In this document: in pieces, positions 8,945-17,112 of the stretch
Position numbering within the stretch: the first letter of the stretch is position 1
How the letters are laid out: every line of letters starts with the position of its first letter
Origin: Paenibacillus senegalensis JC66
GTDB taxonomy: Bacteria; Bacillota; Bacilli; Paenibacillales; NBRC-103111
Direction: 5' to 3'
NCBI RefSeq assembly: GCF_000285515.1
Contig: NZ_HE610957.1
Location: forward strand, 852,234 to 915,853
Length of the DNA stretch: 63,620 bases
The notes under the pieces: model-generated
What the model was told of the DNA's origin: nothing
The model's database searches: none
Seen by the model: the letters and a program-made list of their open reading frames with translations, nothing else
Program-made: the position numbers and the translations under genes

Positions 8945-9000
8945 ATAAATTTCTATATGGTTAAAAAAAAGCCGCCGGCTCCAGGCTTCCCCGACAGGGG
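8945..9000 (-). terminator. Weak stem-loop and T-run after the M20 amidohydrolase gene
   Basis: On the minus strand, a GGGGTACCCC palindrome and CCCC-TGTC-GGGG stem are followed by GAGCC-GGC-GGCTTT and a run of T residues. The last stem is short but placed correctly just after the 9054 stop codon. The rest of 8790-9053 shows nothing else recognisable. Confidence 0.45.
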
Positions 9001-9053
9001 TACCCCTTAGACTGCCGCAGCTTTCAAGCTAATCATGAACCTGTGTTGCAAGT

Positions 9054-10265
9054 TTATTCCTGTGCCAGGCTTCTGGTTTGCCAGGCTTCATTCATGTAAT
9101 CCAAGCTTAGATGAATCATCAGCCTCGCGGCATGGAGAATAGACCGCTCATCGATATCAAATTCTGGATGATGATGCGGAGCAACAATGCCTTTGTCCGG
9201 ATTGCCCGCTCCCACAAACATATAGCAGCCGGGTATACTCTGTAAATAATAGGAAAAATCCTCGCCCGCCATACTTAATGGGCTCCTCTCCACCTGTTCA
9301 TTCCCGAATAAATCAGCGGCTACTCTAAAGAACCGCTGGGTTTCCGTAGCATCATTGACGACTGCCGGGTATCCGCGAATGTAGTTCCACTCATATTGCG
9401 CGCCATGCATAGCACAGGTATGGGCGGTTATTTCATGAATCCGCTCCTCGATTCTGCGGCGAATTTGTTCATCGAAGGTGCGCACCGTTCCGCTTAGCTT
9501 ACAGCGGTCTGCGATGACGTTGAAGCTGCTGCCGGAATGAAAAGAGCCTACCGACACTACCGCGGCAGAAGTGGGGTCCACATTGCGGCTGACTATGGTC
9601 TGCAAATTGACTACCAGCTGGGAGCCGACCAATATGCTATCGATGCTTTCTTGTGGAACACCTCCATGTCCGCCCTTACCGCTAATTTCAATAAGAAACT
9701 CATCAGCGGCGGCCATCATCGGCCCGGTAACACTATACACCTTTCCTACCGGAAACTGGCTCCACAAATGGACGCCATATATAACGTCCACGCCATCAAG
9801 AGCACCCTCGGCCACCATCCTCTCGGCCCCTCCCGGGTTGACTTCCTCTGCAGGTTGAAACAGAAACAGGATAGAGCCGTGCAGATGCTCCTTCATCCGG
9901 CTCAGTACATAGGCCGCACCGAGCAGTCCGGCTATGTGTCCATCGTGGCCGCAAGCATGCATCCGCCCGGAGATTTTGGAAGCATAGGCGCAGTCCTTTT
10001 CGTCTTGAATCGGCAAGGCGTCCATGTCAGCGCGCAAAGCGACAACAGGACCTGCCTTTTCTCCTTTGAGCCGTCCTACAATCCCGTGACCGCCTACATT
10101 CCGCGTAATCTCTATCCCCATTTGCTCAAGCTTCTCTGCAATAAAGCGGGCTGTATTAACCTCCTGGAAAGACAGTTCCGGATGCTCGTGCAAATATCTT
10201 CTCCAGCTGACCATCTCGGGGTAAATTCGTTCCAGCTGTTCATTTATGATCATCCGTACCTCCAT
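9054..10265 (-). CDS. M20 family amidohydrolase (IAA-amino acid hydrolase / N-acyl amino acid hydrolase type)
   Basis: 403 aa. Metal-dependent hydrolase of the M20D group that removes acyl or carboxamide groups from amino acid derivatives. Visible features: WRRYLHEHPELSFQE at the start, ALRADMDALPI, the GRMHACGHDGHIA metal-binding block (about residue 100), LFLFQPAEE, GKGGHGGVPQ in the dimerisation domain, MAGEDFSYY and HHPEFDID near the end. Two in-frame ATGs (10265 and 10253) each have GGAGG 5-6 nt upstream, so the exact start is open. The frame extends further to 10748 but without homology. No signal peptide. Substrate unknown. Confidence 0.9.
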   Translation of the reverse strand: MEVRMIINEQLERIYPEMVSWRRYLHEHPELSFQEVNTARFIAEKLEQMGIEITRNVGGHGIVGRLKGEKAGPVVALRADMDALPIQDEKDCAYASKISGRMHACGHDGHIAGLLGAAYVLSRMKEHLHGSILFLFQPAEEVNPGGAERMVAEGALDGVDVIYGVHLWSQFPVGKVYSVTGPMMAAADEFLIEISGKGGHGGVPQESIDSILVGSQLVVNLQTIVSRNVDPTSAAVVSVGSFHSGSSFNVIADRCKLSGTVRTFDEQIRRRIEERIHEITAHTCAMHGAQYEWNYIRGYPAVVNDATETQRFFRVAADLFGNEQVERSPLSMAGEDFSYYLQSIPGCYMFVGAGNPDKGIVAPHHHPEFDIDERSILHAARLMIHLSLDYMNEAWQTRSLAQE

Positions 10266-10403
10266 GCCCGCCCTCCGTTTCAGCAATGTACTGCCATTTA
10301 TTTTAGCAAATGGACTGGCGGCTTGCCTAGTTTTTGCAAAATGCAGGTTTAGGCTTGCCACAAAATATCCACAATTATCAATAGACGCTCCGGGTGCTGA
10401 GGC

Positions 10404-10432
10404 TTGCACAAGTCTGGGAAACATACTATCAT
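10404..10432 (+). promoter_or_regulatory. Sigma-A promoter for yugN-ftsW
   Basis: TTGCAC (10404-10409), 17-bp spacer, TATCAT (10427-10432), placed about 60 bp before the yugN start codon. Seen directly; activity not tested. Confidence 0.6.
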
Positions 10433-10490
10433 GAAAATGGACTGTGTAAATTTTCGTACTCTTGCTTAAATGAAATGGAGGACACTTACC

Positions 10491-10847
10491 ATGATAATTG
10501 AAAATACAGGAATCAATGGTTTGAAAACCGACCTGGCCCATTTGGATGAGGCTGCCAGCGAAACAGGGTTTTTCCGCTCTCAGTGGGAATATTACCGGGC
10601 AACTTATGATCTTAAGCTTATTGATGAGCAGACAAGGGATGAATATTACGTCCGGGTTAACACCCGTGTAGAACTTGGCAAGCTGGAGAAGCCCGATACG
10701 ATTCTGTACGTGGAGAGTGCTTACATAGGCCGGGCAACATTCCCTCATGGACTGGATTATACCGCACCGGTGCCCAAACCAATTCTCGATGAAGCAACCC
10801 GAAGACTAAATGATTTCAAATCGAAAATCGAGCTTGCGCTGCAATAG
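10491..10847 (+). CDS. yugN: YugN-like family protein
   Basis: 118 aa. Resembles the YugN-like family (PF08868) of bacilli: MIIENTGINGLKTDL at the start, then WEYYRATYDLKLID and a hydrophilic C-terminus. Role unknown; in Bacillus yugN lies in the yugO potassium channel region, which is not the case here. GGAGG lies 9 nt before this ATG, so the longer frame to 10470 is rejected. Only 9 bp separate its stop from ftsW, which has a weak ribosome site of its own, so the two are probably co-transcribed. Confidence 0.8.
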   Translation: MIIENTGINGLKTDLAHLDEAASETGFFRSQWEYYRATYDLKLIDEQTRDEYYVRVNTRVELGKLEKPDTILYVESAYIGRATFPHGLDYTAPVPKPILDEATRRLNDFKSKIELALQ

Positions 10848-10856
10848 GATTAGGGT

Positions 10857-12035
10857 ATGACTACCCCTCGCAGAGGAACACCCGATTTTTTGCTGCTGTT
10901 CCTTACGATCGCGCTCACAGCCTTCGGATTGCTAATGGTGTACAGCTCCAGCTCCGCAATCGCTGTTTCTTCAGAGTTTACAGGCGGCGACTCCTTTTAC
11001 TACGCGAAACGGCATGCTACAGCCATTATATTGGGGCTTTTTGCAATGATTTTCGTGATGAATGTCCATTATAAGACGCTGCGCAAATGGACCATCCCGA
11101 TTTTTCTCGCTGTGCTCGCCCTGCTGGTGCTGGTTCTGTTCTTTGGTAAAGGCCCTGAAGGATCCGGGGTGAAAAGCTGGTTCCGCTTTGGCCCTCTAAG
11201 TCTCCAGCCTTCCGAGTTTGCCAAGCTGGCTGTCGTTATTTATTTGGCTAATTTAATCAGCAAGAAGGGTGAACGGATTCAAGATTTTAAAAATGGTCTT
11301 CTGCCTGCCCTGATCATTGTCGGTATGGTAGCCGGACTGATTATTCTGCAGCCTGACCTCGGATCTTGCGCCATTCTAGTATTGGGAGCGGTTGTTGTCA
11401 TTTTGGCCGGCGGCGCCAATATCAAACAAATGATTCTGGTTGGCATCAGCGGCCTGGTAGTCGGCGTGCTCGCTTTAGCTGTCAGGGCGCTCGCCGGCAA
11501 AGGCTTTACCAGCTACCGCTTCGATCGCTTGCGGACCTACCGCGATCCTTGGAGTGATCCGCTCGATACCGGCTTTCAAATCATTCAGTCCCTCTTTGCC
11601 TTTGGCCACGGCGGCTTTGGAGGTGCCGGCTTCGGGCAAAGCATTCAAAAGCTTCATTATCTGCCTGAAGCTCACAACGATTTTATTTTTGCAATCATCG
11701 GCGAAGAATTCGGCTTTATCGGCACTTCGATCTTTTTGTTAATCTACTTGCTCTTCATCTGGAGAGGGATCATCATTTCATTGCGCTGTCCGGACACCTT
11801 CGGCATGCTGGTAGGCATCGGTATTATGAGTATGATTGGCGTCCAAGCGCTGATTAACATCGGGGGCGTAACCAACAGCATTCCGATGACCGGCGTAACG
11901 CTGCCGTTTATCAGCTACGGAGGCTCATCTATTTTGGCTACTTTAATTGGGATGGGCTTTGTGCTTGGCATTTCACGCGAGACGAACAAACCCGCTCCGG
12001 TTTCTTCTTCTAATCGGCGGCACGCTAAAATTTAG
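10857..12035 (+). CDS. ftsW: FtsW/RodA/SpoVE family peptidoglycan glycosyltransferase
   Basis: 392 aa with about 10 membrane segments. SEDS proteins polymerise lipid II into glycan chains together with a class B PBP. Signatures: GLLMVYSSSS in TM1, SWFRFGPLSLQPSEFAKLA (about residues 108-126), QPDLGS (about 163), DPWSDPLDTGFQIIQS, LPEAHNDFIFAIIGEE (about 266-281) and TGVTLPFISYGGSS near the end. These fit FtsW/SpoVE better than RodA, but which paralogue it is cannot be decided from one window. No PBP2b/MraY cluster is nearby, so it is outside the dcw cluster. Confidence 0.9.
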   Translation: MTTPRRGTPDFLLLFLTIALTAFGLLMVYSSSSAIAVSSEFTGGDSFYYAKRHATAIILGLFAMIFVMNVHYKTLRKWTIPIFLAVLALLVLVLFFGKGPEGSGVKSWFRFGPLSLQPSEFAKLAVVIYLANLISKKGERIQDFKNGLLPALIIVGMVAGLIILQPDLGSCAILVLGAVVVILAGGANIKQMILVGISGLVVGVLALAVRALAGKGFTSYRFDRLRTYRDPWSDPLDTGFQIIQSLFAFGHGGFGGAGFGQSIQKLHYLPEAHNDFIFAIIGEEFGFIGTSIFLLIYLLFIWRGIIISLRCPDTFGMLVGIGIMSMIGVQALINIGGVTNSIPMTGVTLPFISYGGSSILATLIGMGFVLGISRETNKPAPVSSSNRRHAKI

Positions 12036-12185
12036 GAAATGGCGTTGAAGTTTCGTGCCTGGTCAGCCGGATAGGATTTTTGTCTGCCGCATGAAGGCTC
12101 GTCTCGTTGTCGTTACTGGTCGAGCAGAAGTATCTGACAGGTTCTTTCATTATTTTGCACAAATTGTATAATGGTCTTTACAAAT

Positions 12186-12233
12186 AATCCCCTGGGTGCT
12201 CAAAGCTCTGCGAGTCTTTGATCCCAGGGGATT
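12186..12233. terminator. Bidirectional stem-loop between ftsW and the Asp23 gene
   Basis: AATCCCCTGGG (12186-12196) pairs perfectly with CCCAGGGGATT (12223-12233), with an inner TCAAAG/CTTTGA stem. It lies between convergent genes and probably ends both transcripts; T-runs are weak on both sides. Confidence 0.75.
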
Positions 12234-12249
12234 GGTTTCTGCTATCGAA

Positions 12250-12633
12250 CTATTTCAGACGGGGGACTTCCTCGATCTCCGCTTCCTTTTCGCGGAACGC
12301 CACACCCTCTACCTTGACATTTACTTCCACTACATGCAAGCCTGTCATCGACTCCACAGAATCTTTAACCGCCTGCTGAAGCTCCTGACAAACGGTATGA
12401 ATTTGAGTCCCGTAATGGACAATAATACGCAAATCAATAGCTGCCTCCGTGGAGCCTACCTCAACGGAAACACCTTTTTGCGCATTTTTACCGCTCAGCC
12501 GCTTCGCCAGCCCTTCCGACATTCCTCCGGACATCGCTGCTATTCCATCCACATCCAATGCGGCCAGACCGGCAATGGTCGCCACCACATCATCTGATAT
12601 CCGTATATTTCCCGTTTGAATTTCCTCGGCCAT
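12250..12633 (-). CDS. Asp23/Gls24 family envelope stress protein
   Basis: 127 aa. Matches the Asp23 (alkaline shock) family: IRISDDVVATIAGLAALDVDGIAAMSGG at the N-terminus, then VSVEVGSTEAAIDLRIIVHYG and a C-terminal VVEVNVKVEGVAF. B. subtilis relatives are YloU and YqhY; these are cytoplasmic or membrane-peripheral proteins linked to envelope or lipid homeostasis. No membrane segment. Its neighbours (ftsW, SDR) are not the usual accB-accC or yloV contexts, so the exact paralogue is unclear. Confidence 0.88.
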   Translation of the reverse strand: MAEEIQTGNIRISDDVVATIAGLAALDVDGIAAMSGGMSEGLAKRLSGKNAQKGVSVEVGSTEAAIDLRIIVHYGTQIHTVCQELQQAVKDSVESMTGLHVVEVNVKVEGVAFREKEAEIEEVPRLK

Positions 12634-12707
12634 ATCCTCACTCCTTCAAAATATTATCATCCCTACAATTTATCGCTCTAATCGTCGTTTAGACCACCCT
12701 ACACCCA

Positions 12708-13493
12708 TTATAAGGATTTCATCATTCCACCGTCAACGAAGTAGGTTGAGCCGGTTAAATAACGATTCCTCGGAGACAGCAAAAAGGCCGCAAGATCAGC
12801 CAGCTCCTCCGGCTCACCGTAACGGCGAAGCGGAATCTCCTGCTTGATCTGGCTTTCGATTTCTTGCAGGCTGCGCCCCTCCTTTTCCGCCCTAGCCCCG
12901 TCCAATTCAGCCAAACGATCGGTTGCAATTCTGCCGGGACATACCGTGTTAACGAGAATGCCATCCGCGGCCAGCTCCATCGAGAGCGTCTTCATTAAGC
13001 CTGCAACCCCGGTTCTCATCGTATTGGATAGCACAAGACCTTCAATCGGAACTTTAACCGAGGTGGAAGCAATAGTGACGATCCGGCCGCCGTTTGCTTT
13101 CATCCAGGGGTAGAACTCGCGGACAAGCCTAACCACACTCATTAAATTAGTTTGGAAGGCTTTGTCCCAGTCCTCTTCCTTCATGGACAGAAAGCTCCCT
13201 CCCGGCGGACCTCCGCTGTTACACACAAGCGCGTCAACTTGCCCATGTTCGCGCCCCACCTGTTCAGCAAATCGCATAACACTTTGCACATCCGCAAGAT
13301 CAACCGCATAACCTTCAGCATTTACCTGATAACGATCAGCAATTCGTTCGGCGGCCTTCTTGATGGCCTCTTCCCTGCGGCTGCAAAGAATGACATGAGC
13401 TCCTTCTTCAGCGAGCTTCTCTGCAATAGCCAGGCCAATTCCCTTGCTGGCGGCGGTAATGACCGCACGCTTTCCAGTCAGCTTCAAATCCAA
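12708..13493 (-). CDS. SDR-family protein with atypical catalytic residues
   Basis: 261 aa, FabG-like Rossmann fold. The cofactor motif is TAASKGIG rather than TGGSxGIG, NSGG replaces NNAG (residues 92-95), and where the catalytic Tyr-xxx-Lys should be the sequence reads LSNTMR: Ser156 in place of Tyr, Arg160 in place of Lys. A subgroup of SDR-like proteins with this LSN..R pattern is known and is annotated as beta-ketoacyl reductase-like without the full tetrad. It may be a reductase using other residues, or non-catalytic. TTG start with AGGAGG 8 nt upstream. Confidence 0.85.
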   Translation of the reverse strand: MDLKLTGKRAVITAASKGIGLAIAEKLAEEGAHVILCSRREEAIKKAAERIADRYQVNAEGYAVDLADVQSVMRFAEQVGREHGQVDALVCNSGGPPGGSFLSMKEEDWDKAFQTNLMSVVRLVREFYPWMKANGGRIVTIASTSVKVPIEGLVLSNTMRTGVAGLMKTLSMELAADGILVNTVCPGRIATDRLAELDGARAEKEGRSLQEIESQIKQEIPLRRYGEPEELADLAAFLLSPRNRYLTGSTYFVDGGMMKSL

Positions 13494-13648
13494 GCGCTTC
13501 TCCTCCTAAACCCGTATATATGTTCGAGTATATTTCGAATCATGATCAATAAGCCAGGCCCGTCCCTTTCGTCTGCGTTCAATGATTCCGGAGCAAGACC
13601 GTGTTAGAATCCGTTATTGCCACAAAAGAGGCCTAATAAACAAAAAGA

Positions 13649-13668
13649 GTAACCGCTGTACGGGTTAC
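13649..13668 (-). terminator. Terminator overlapping the ylaN stop codon
   Basis: GTAACC / GGTTAC arms, followed on the minus strand by CTTTTTGTTT. The stem includes the TAA of ylaN, a compact arrangement. Confidence 0.75.
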
Positions 13669-13952
13669 CCTCTAATATCCATCGCTTCGTACAACTGCGC
13701 CAGGTTGCGCTCTAATTCGCTAAGCAGCTGCTTGCCCGCGGACTCATCAATCAGACCGGCGCGAATGGCAAAGTCAACTTCTCTGGACAAACCATACATT
13801 TGAGTATCCAGCACTTCCTCGTATAGAGGACATTTACGTGTGGTCAGGTTCTCCATTTGAACTTCTATTAGCTTCTGTATTTTAACAGCATCTTCCTGTA
13901 GCAGTTGAAAGGCCCGCTGGTTCAAGCTCAACATCATTTCCGACGAAGACAT
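13665..13952 (-). CDS. ylaN: YlaN family protein (UPF0358)
   Basis: 95 aa, the family's normal length. Contains the diagnostic [27 protein letters not shown] block (residues about 40-66). YlaN of Bacillus and Staphylococcus is needed under iron limitation and reported to interact with Fur, relieving repression. The ATG at 13952 has GGGGG before it; the frame to 14015 adds an unrelated tail. Good sigma-A promoter at 13994-14022 and own terminator: a single-gene unit. Confidence 0.92.
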   Translation of the reverse strand: MSSSEMMLSLNQRAFQLLQEDAVKIQKLIEVQMENLTTRKCPLYEEVLDTQMYGLSREVDFAIRAGLIDESAGKQLLSELERNLAQLYEAMDIRG

Positions 13953-13993
13953 GGCACTTCCCCCTTGTATTGAAAAAAACCTTCCTAAGCAAT

Positions 13994-14022
13994 ATATTAG
14001 ACGAAATCTGACCAATATACAA
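13994..14022 (-). promoter_or_regulatory. Sigma-A promoter for ylaN
   Basis: On the minus strand TTGTAT, 17-bp spacer, TAATAT, ending about 42 bp before the ylaN start codon. The rest of 13953-14306 holds only the stem-loop at 14221-14265 and nothing recognisable as a gene. Confidence 0.6.
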
Positions 14023-14220
14023 GGAGATTATAGGATTCTAGAGCTTGGCGACAGCAGGCTCGATGCACTCGATAGGCAACCCTGCAGCAAATGGCAGCGG
14101 GCACTGTTAAAATCAAGCATGCAGTCCAGCCAGGCAAAATCTTTCTTCCGGGACGCTAAAAGTATGCGGGGTAACTGTTGGGGCGGCGGGGTGGAGAGCG
14201 TTGCTTCTTGCTGCACAGAA

Positions 14221-14265
14221 AAAAGCGGAAGAAAGTGGAGGTTACCCCATTTCTCTTCCGCTTTT
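14221..14265 (-). terminator. Terminator after the HPr-like gene
   Basis: AAAAGCGGAAGAAA pairs with TTCTCTTCCGCTTTT (one bulge). On the minus strand the stem is followed by TTTTTTC, 42 nt after the 14307 stop codon. Confidence 0.85.
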
Positions 14266-14306
14266 GCACGTACATCTTTAAACCCTCAGCGAAATCATTG
14301 CGCTGA

Positions 14307-14555
14307 TTATTCCGACACAACGTTGACCGCAAGGTTGTGCTTGGCAAATACTTCCTTCATGCTTTCTTTAGCCTCTTCCTCGTCAGGTCCATGGACATGC
14401 AAAGAATAATTGCCGGCAGAAGTCAGGGTTGTGAACAGACCGAGAATACTTTTAACATCGATATATTTGTTTTCATATTGAAGAACGATTGAAGAACGGA
14501 ATTTATTGGCTGTCTGAGAAATTTCCACAACAGCAGCATTACTCGAGCTTGGCAT
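14307..14555 (-). CDS. HPr-like domain protein lacking the phosphoryl-accepting histidine
   Basis: 82 aa. From residue 10 it aligns well with HPr/Crh: SQTANKFRSSI corresponds to VQTASKYDADV and YIDVKSILGLF to TVNLKSIMGVM, retaining the regulatory-serine position (Ser36 here, Ser46 in HPr), followed by HGPDEEEAKESM. The first beta strand and the GxHARP loop with His15 are absent; no such sequence is encoded upstream. It therefore cannot act as the classic PTS phosphocarrier, but could be phosphorylated by HPr kinase or bind CcpA as Crh does (inference). GGAGGG lies 7 nt before the ATG. Confidence 0.8.
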   Translation of the reverse strand: MPSSSNAAVVEISQTANKFRSSIVLQYENKYIDVKSILGLFTTLTSAGNYSLHVHGPDEEEAKESMKEVFAKHNLAVNVVSE

Positions 14556-14671
14556 ACACTATCCCTCCGTTTTTGTATAAAAATCTACTTAATTATAACG
14601 TTATGATACATGGGAAAGGTTGGTGCTGCAAGGTCTATTTTCACATGAATGGTAGAATTTCCGCTGAAGCT

Positions 14672-15787
14672 CTATATCAATTGCTCAGGATTCAGCCCTT
14701 CCAGCTCGCTTACGACAAAGCGGCCGTTTTTGCGGATGAGCACATCGTCAAAGTAAATCTCACCGCCGCCGTATTCCTCGCGCTGAATCAACACGATGTC
14801 CCAATGTATGGAGGAACGGTTGCCATTATCCGCCTCCTTATAGGCCTGCCCCGGGGTGAAATGAAGGCTCCCGGCAATTTTTTCATCGAACAATGTGTCT
14901 TTCATCGGGTGGAGTATATGAGGGTTAAAGCCTAGGCTAAATTCCCCTATATAACGTGCTCCCTCATCGGTATCGAGAATTTTGTTCAGCTTGTCCGTAT
15001 CGCTGCTCGTTGCCTCTACTATTTTGCCATTTTCAAATACGAAGCGGATCTGTTCAAAGGTTGTGCCCTGATAGACGGAAGGCGTATTGTAAGTAATCAC
15101 TCCGTTAACCGAGTCGCGGACAGGCGCGGTATACAGCTCGCCATCCGGAATATTTCGTTCCCCGCAGCACTTGACTGAAGAAATTCCTTTAATAGAAAAT
15201 GTCAAATCAGTACCCGGAGAAACAATTCTGACTCGTTCTGTTCGATCCATATATTGCTTCAGGGGATCCATCGCCTTGGCCATTTTCGCATAATCCAGAT
15301 TGCATACATTGAAATAAAAATCTTCAAAGGCATCCGTGCTTTTATTAGCCAGCTGAGCCATTGAGGAATTCGGATAACGAAGAATAACCCAGCGCGTGTG
15401 CTTAACCCTTTGCTCAAGATGGACTGGCTTGCGATAATATAAATCATAAAGCCGCATCTGCTCCTCCGGGACATCAGCCAGCTCGTATACGTTGCTGCCG
15501 GAACGGATTCCGACATATGCGTCCATCTGCTTCATTCTTTGCATGTCGAGCTCAGCCCATAGTTCAATCTGTTCCTTGGTGCAGGAGGTGAGGAGGGAGC
15601 GCAGGATTTGATGATTGGTAAGCTCTACAAATGGCCGTCCCCCCTGCTTGTAGATCTCTTCTACCAGGCACTTGACAATTTCATGCTCGCTTCCCTGCAT
15701 ATCAATAAGTACGTTTTGGCCATGCTCTACCTTCATCGAATAAGTGACTAGATTGTGAGCTAACGTCTGTAATCTAGGGTCTCTCAT
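14672..15787 (-). CDS. M29 family aminopeptidase (AmpS/PepS type)
   Basis: 371 aa. Cytoplasmic metal-dependent aminopeptidase of the thermophilic-aminopeptidase family, releasing N-terminal residues from peptides. Markers: LVTYSMKVEHGQNVLIDMQG at the N-terminus, IVSPGTDLTFSIKG, GELYTAPVRDSVNG, and the metal region ARYIGEFSLGFNP (Glu), AGSLHFTPGQAY (His) and SSIHWDIV (His and Asp) in the last 100 residues. AGGAGG lies 12 nt before the ATG at 15787; the frame to 15910 adds residues with no family resemblance. Confidence 0.92.
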   Translation of the reverse strand: MRDPRLQTLAHNLVTYSMKVEHGQNVLIDMQGSEHEIVKCLVEEIYKQGGRPFVELTNHQILRSLLTSCTKEQIELWAELDMQRMKQMDAYVGIRSGSNVYELADVPEEQMRLYDLYYRKPVHLEQRVKHTRWVILRYPNSSMAQLANKSTDAFEDFYFNVCNLDYAKMAKAMDPLKQYMDRTERVRIVSPGTDLTFSIKGISSVKCCGERNIPDGELYTAPVRDSVNGVITYNTPSVYQGTTFEQIRFVFENGKIVEATSSDTDKLNKILDTDEGARYIGEFSLGFNPHILHPMKDTLFDEKIAGSLHFTPGQAYKEADNGNRSSIHWDIVLIQREEYGGGEIYFDDVLIRKNGRFVVSELEGLNPEQLI

Positions 15788-15942
15788 AAATAAGTTTGCC
15801 CTCCTATTCTCGCTTTCTAATGGCCCATCCCCTGTATGGCAGAAAACGCAGCCCAACTGTAGTTTACCATGTTCTGGAGCCAAGTTGAACGCGGGAAGAA
15901 CGCTGACCATTTAGGCCGGCTTAAGTACTGTAGTATTGCCCT

Positions 15943-16050
15943 CATGCATTGCCCAAGCATTTACTCATGCATTGGCTCAAGCGTCCACTCAGCATTGACT
16001 AATGCATTGCCCCCTAAGCATTCACTAATGCATTGCAAAAGCAATGAAGT
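15943..16050. repeat. Cluster of ATGCATTG repeats
   Basis: At least four imperfect direct copies, about 23-26 bp apart, of a unit reading roughly ATGCATTGcccaAGCatttACT (starts near 15944, 15967, 16002, 16028), plus a shortened copy near 15992. Each unit contains the palindrome ATGCAT and can fold on itself (ATGC...GCAT). The cluster is flanked by CTTAAGTA at 15920-15927 and 16056-16063. It fills the gap between the M29 peptidase promoter side and the lipoprotein stop. Function unknown. Confidence 0.75.
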
Positions 16051-16067
16051 ACCGACTTAAGTATTCC

Positions 16068-16772
16068 TTAAGCAGGGAAGCTGTATTCCGCTAACCACTT
16101 TTCATCCTTCGCATCGTCGTCCTGACCATAATGCAGCATAAGCTCCAAATTGAGCAGTTTGACCTTTTGTTCATGAGGATCAATAAGCAGCTTACAGATT
16201 CCATCTGCACTTAAGGTTTGTTCAATTTGGAGCAAATATTGTCTGGCATCCGACAGACTGGTTTCAATCTCCGCTTCCAGTCTGCCCGCCTTCTCCTGAG
16301 GGAGCATCAAATAGTAACTTTCCTTCTTTTTCTCCTGCTCATCGGATAACGCCTGTAAGCCCTCCTGCCATTCCTTCTGAAGGAGCTCCTTCCACGCTTC
16401 AGGCGGAAGCTCTACTTCGAGAAGCAGCCCATTCGCCGCCGAGCTGATTGCGGCACCGGACTTGACCCTGGCAATTCGATTCAGCCATTTGACAGGATCA
16501 ATCACTTCCCGATCAGCTTGTGATTTCAGCTGCGCTCTCGTCCCCAGTTCTTGTTTGCCCCCGTGAAGCTCAGGATAGACGGCCGTCTGAAGACCGGAAA
16601 CTACCACCTCGCGGCTTGCCGCATAGGTTAACGCATTCTCATTAACATAGGCCACAGCTTGCTCCAGCCATTCCTCTGCTGTCAGTTGAGGAATAGCGTC
16701 CCCGCACCCCCAAGCCGGCACAAGAAGCCCAAGCATAATGATCCCAATAAGCCTTTGTCTTAACCTGTTCAT
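16068..16772 (-). CDS. Predicted lipoprotein, unknown function
   Basis: 234 aa. Residues 1-23 form a signal peptide with basic start (MNRLRQRL), hydrophobic core (IGIIMLGLLV) and a lipobox-like PAWGC with Cys23; Trp at -2 is unusual, so lipidation is probable rather than certain. The mature part is charged and helical (EEWLEQAVAYVNENALTYAASREVV, then ELLQKEWQEGLQALSDEQEKKK). Not recognised. GGGGG lies 7 nt before the ATG. The repeat cluster at 15943-16050 follows its stop codon directly. Confidence 0.75.
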   Translation of the reverse strand: MNRLRQRLIGIIMLGLLVPAWGCGDAIPQLTAEEWLEQAVAYVNENALTYAASREVVVSGLQTAVYPELHGGKQELGTRAQLKSQADREVIDPVKWLNRIARVKSGAAISSAANGLLLEVELPPEAWKELLQKEWQEGLQALSDEQEKKKESYYLMLPQEKAGRLEAEIETSLSDARQYLLQIEQTLSADGICKLLIDPHEQKVKLLNLELMLHYGQDDDAKDEKWLAEYSFPA

Positions 16773-16861
16773 AATTTAACCCCCAGCCATCTTATAACTT
16801 AGGTTTAGATTGTCCCCTCATTTCTGCATTATGCTTTCACTTAGAAGAAATGGTATTTTCC

Positions 16862-16891
16862 TTGACAGTTCCCACCCTGATCGGATAAAAT
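16862..16891 (+). promoter_or_regulatory. Sigma-A promoter for rpsD
   Basis: TTGACA (16862-16867), 18-bp spacer, TAAAAT (16886-16891). It sets a leader of about 215 nt before rpsD. Confidence 0.65.
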
Positions 16892-16897
16892 TAGAAC

Positions 16898-17112
16898 TTG
16901 GGTGGAAAACTTTCACTCTTGTTCATCGTGCACACACGTCACCCTCACTGATTTTGTTGCTGATAGGACAGCGGCTGAACTACTCCTGTCAGAACGCCGG
17001 GTACACCCGCACGTTATAAACAAAGTCAGGCGTTGTCCAGCAGATGAACACTTTGATCCAATCATGGAATAACAGACAATCCAAATTAACCATTAGAAGG
17101 AGTAATTTATAC
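16898..17112 (+). promoter_or_regulatory. Long rpsD 5' leader, possible S4 autoregulatory RNA
   Basis: About 215 nt without an open frame between promoter and start codon. Bacillota rpsD genes are commonly autoregulated by S4 binding to a structured leader; the region has GC-rich segments (GTTGCTGATAGGACAGCGGC, CGCCGGGTACACCCGC) able to fold, but I cannot confirm the conserved S4-leader pseudoknot by eye. Confidence 0.4.

Noticed and set aside
9537-10352. 271-aa open frame on the plus strand
   Set aside because: Fully antisense to the M20 amidohydrolase; no ribosome site, no family resemblance.
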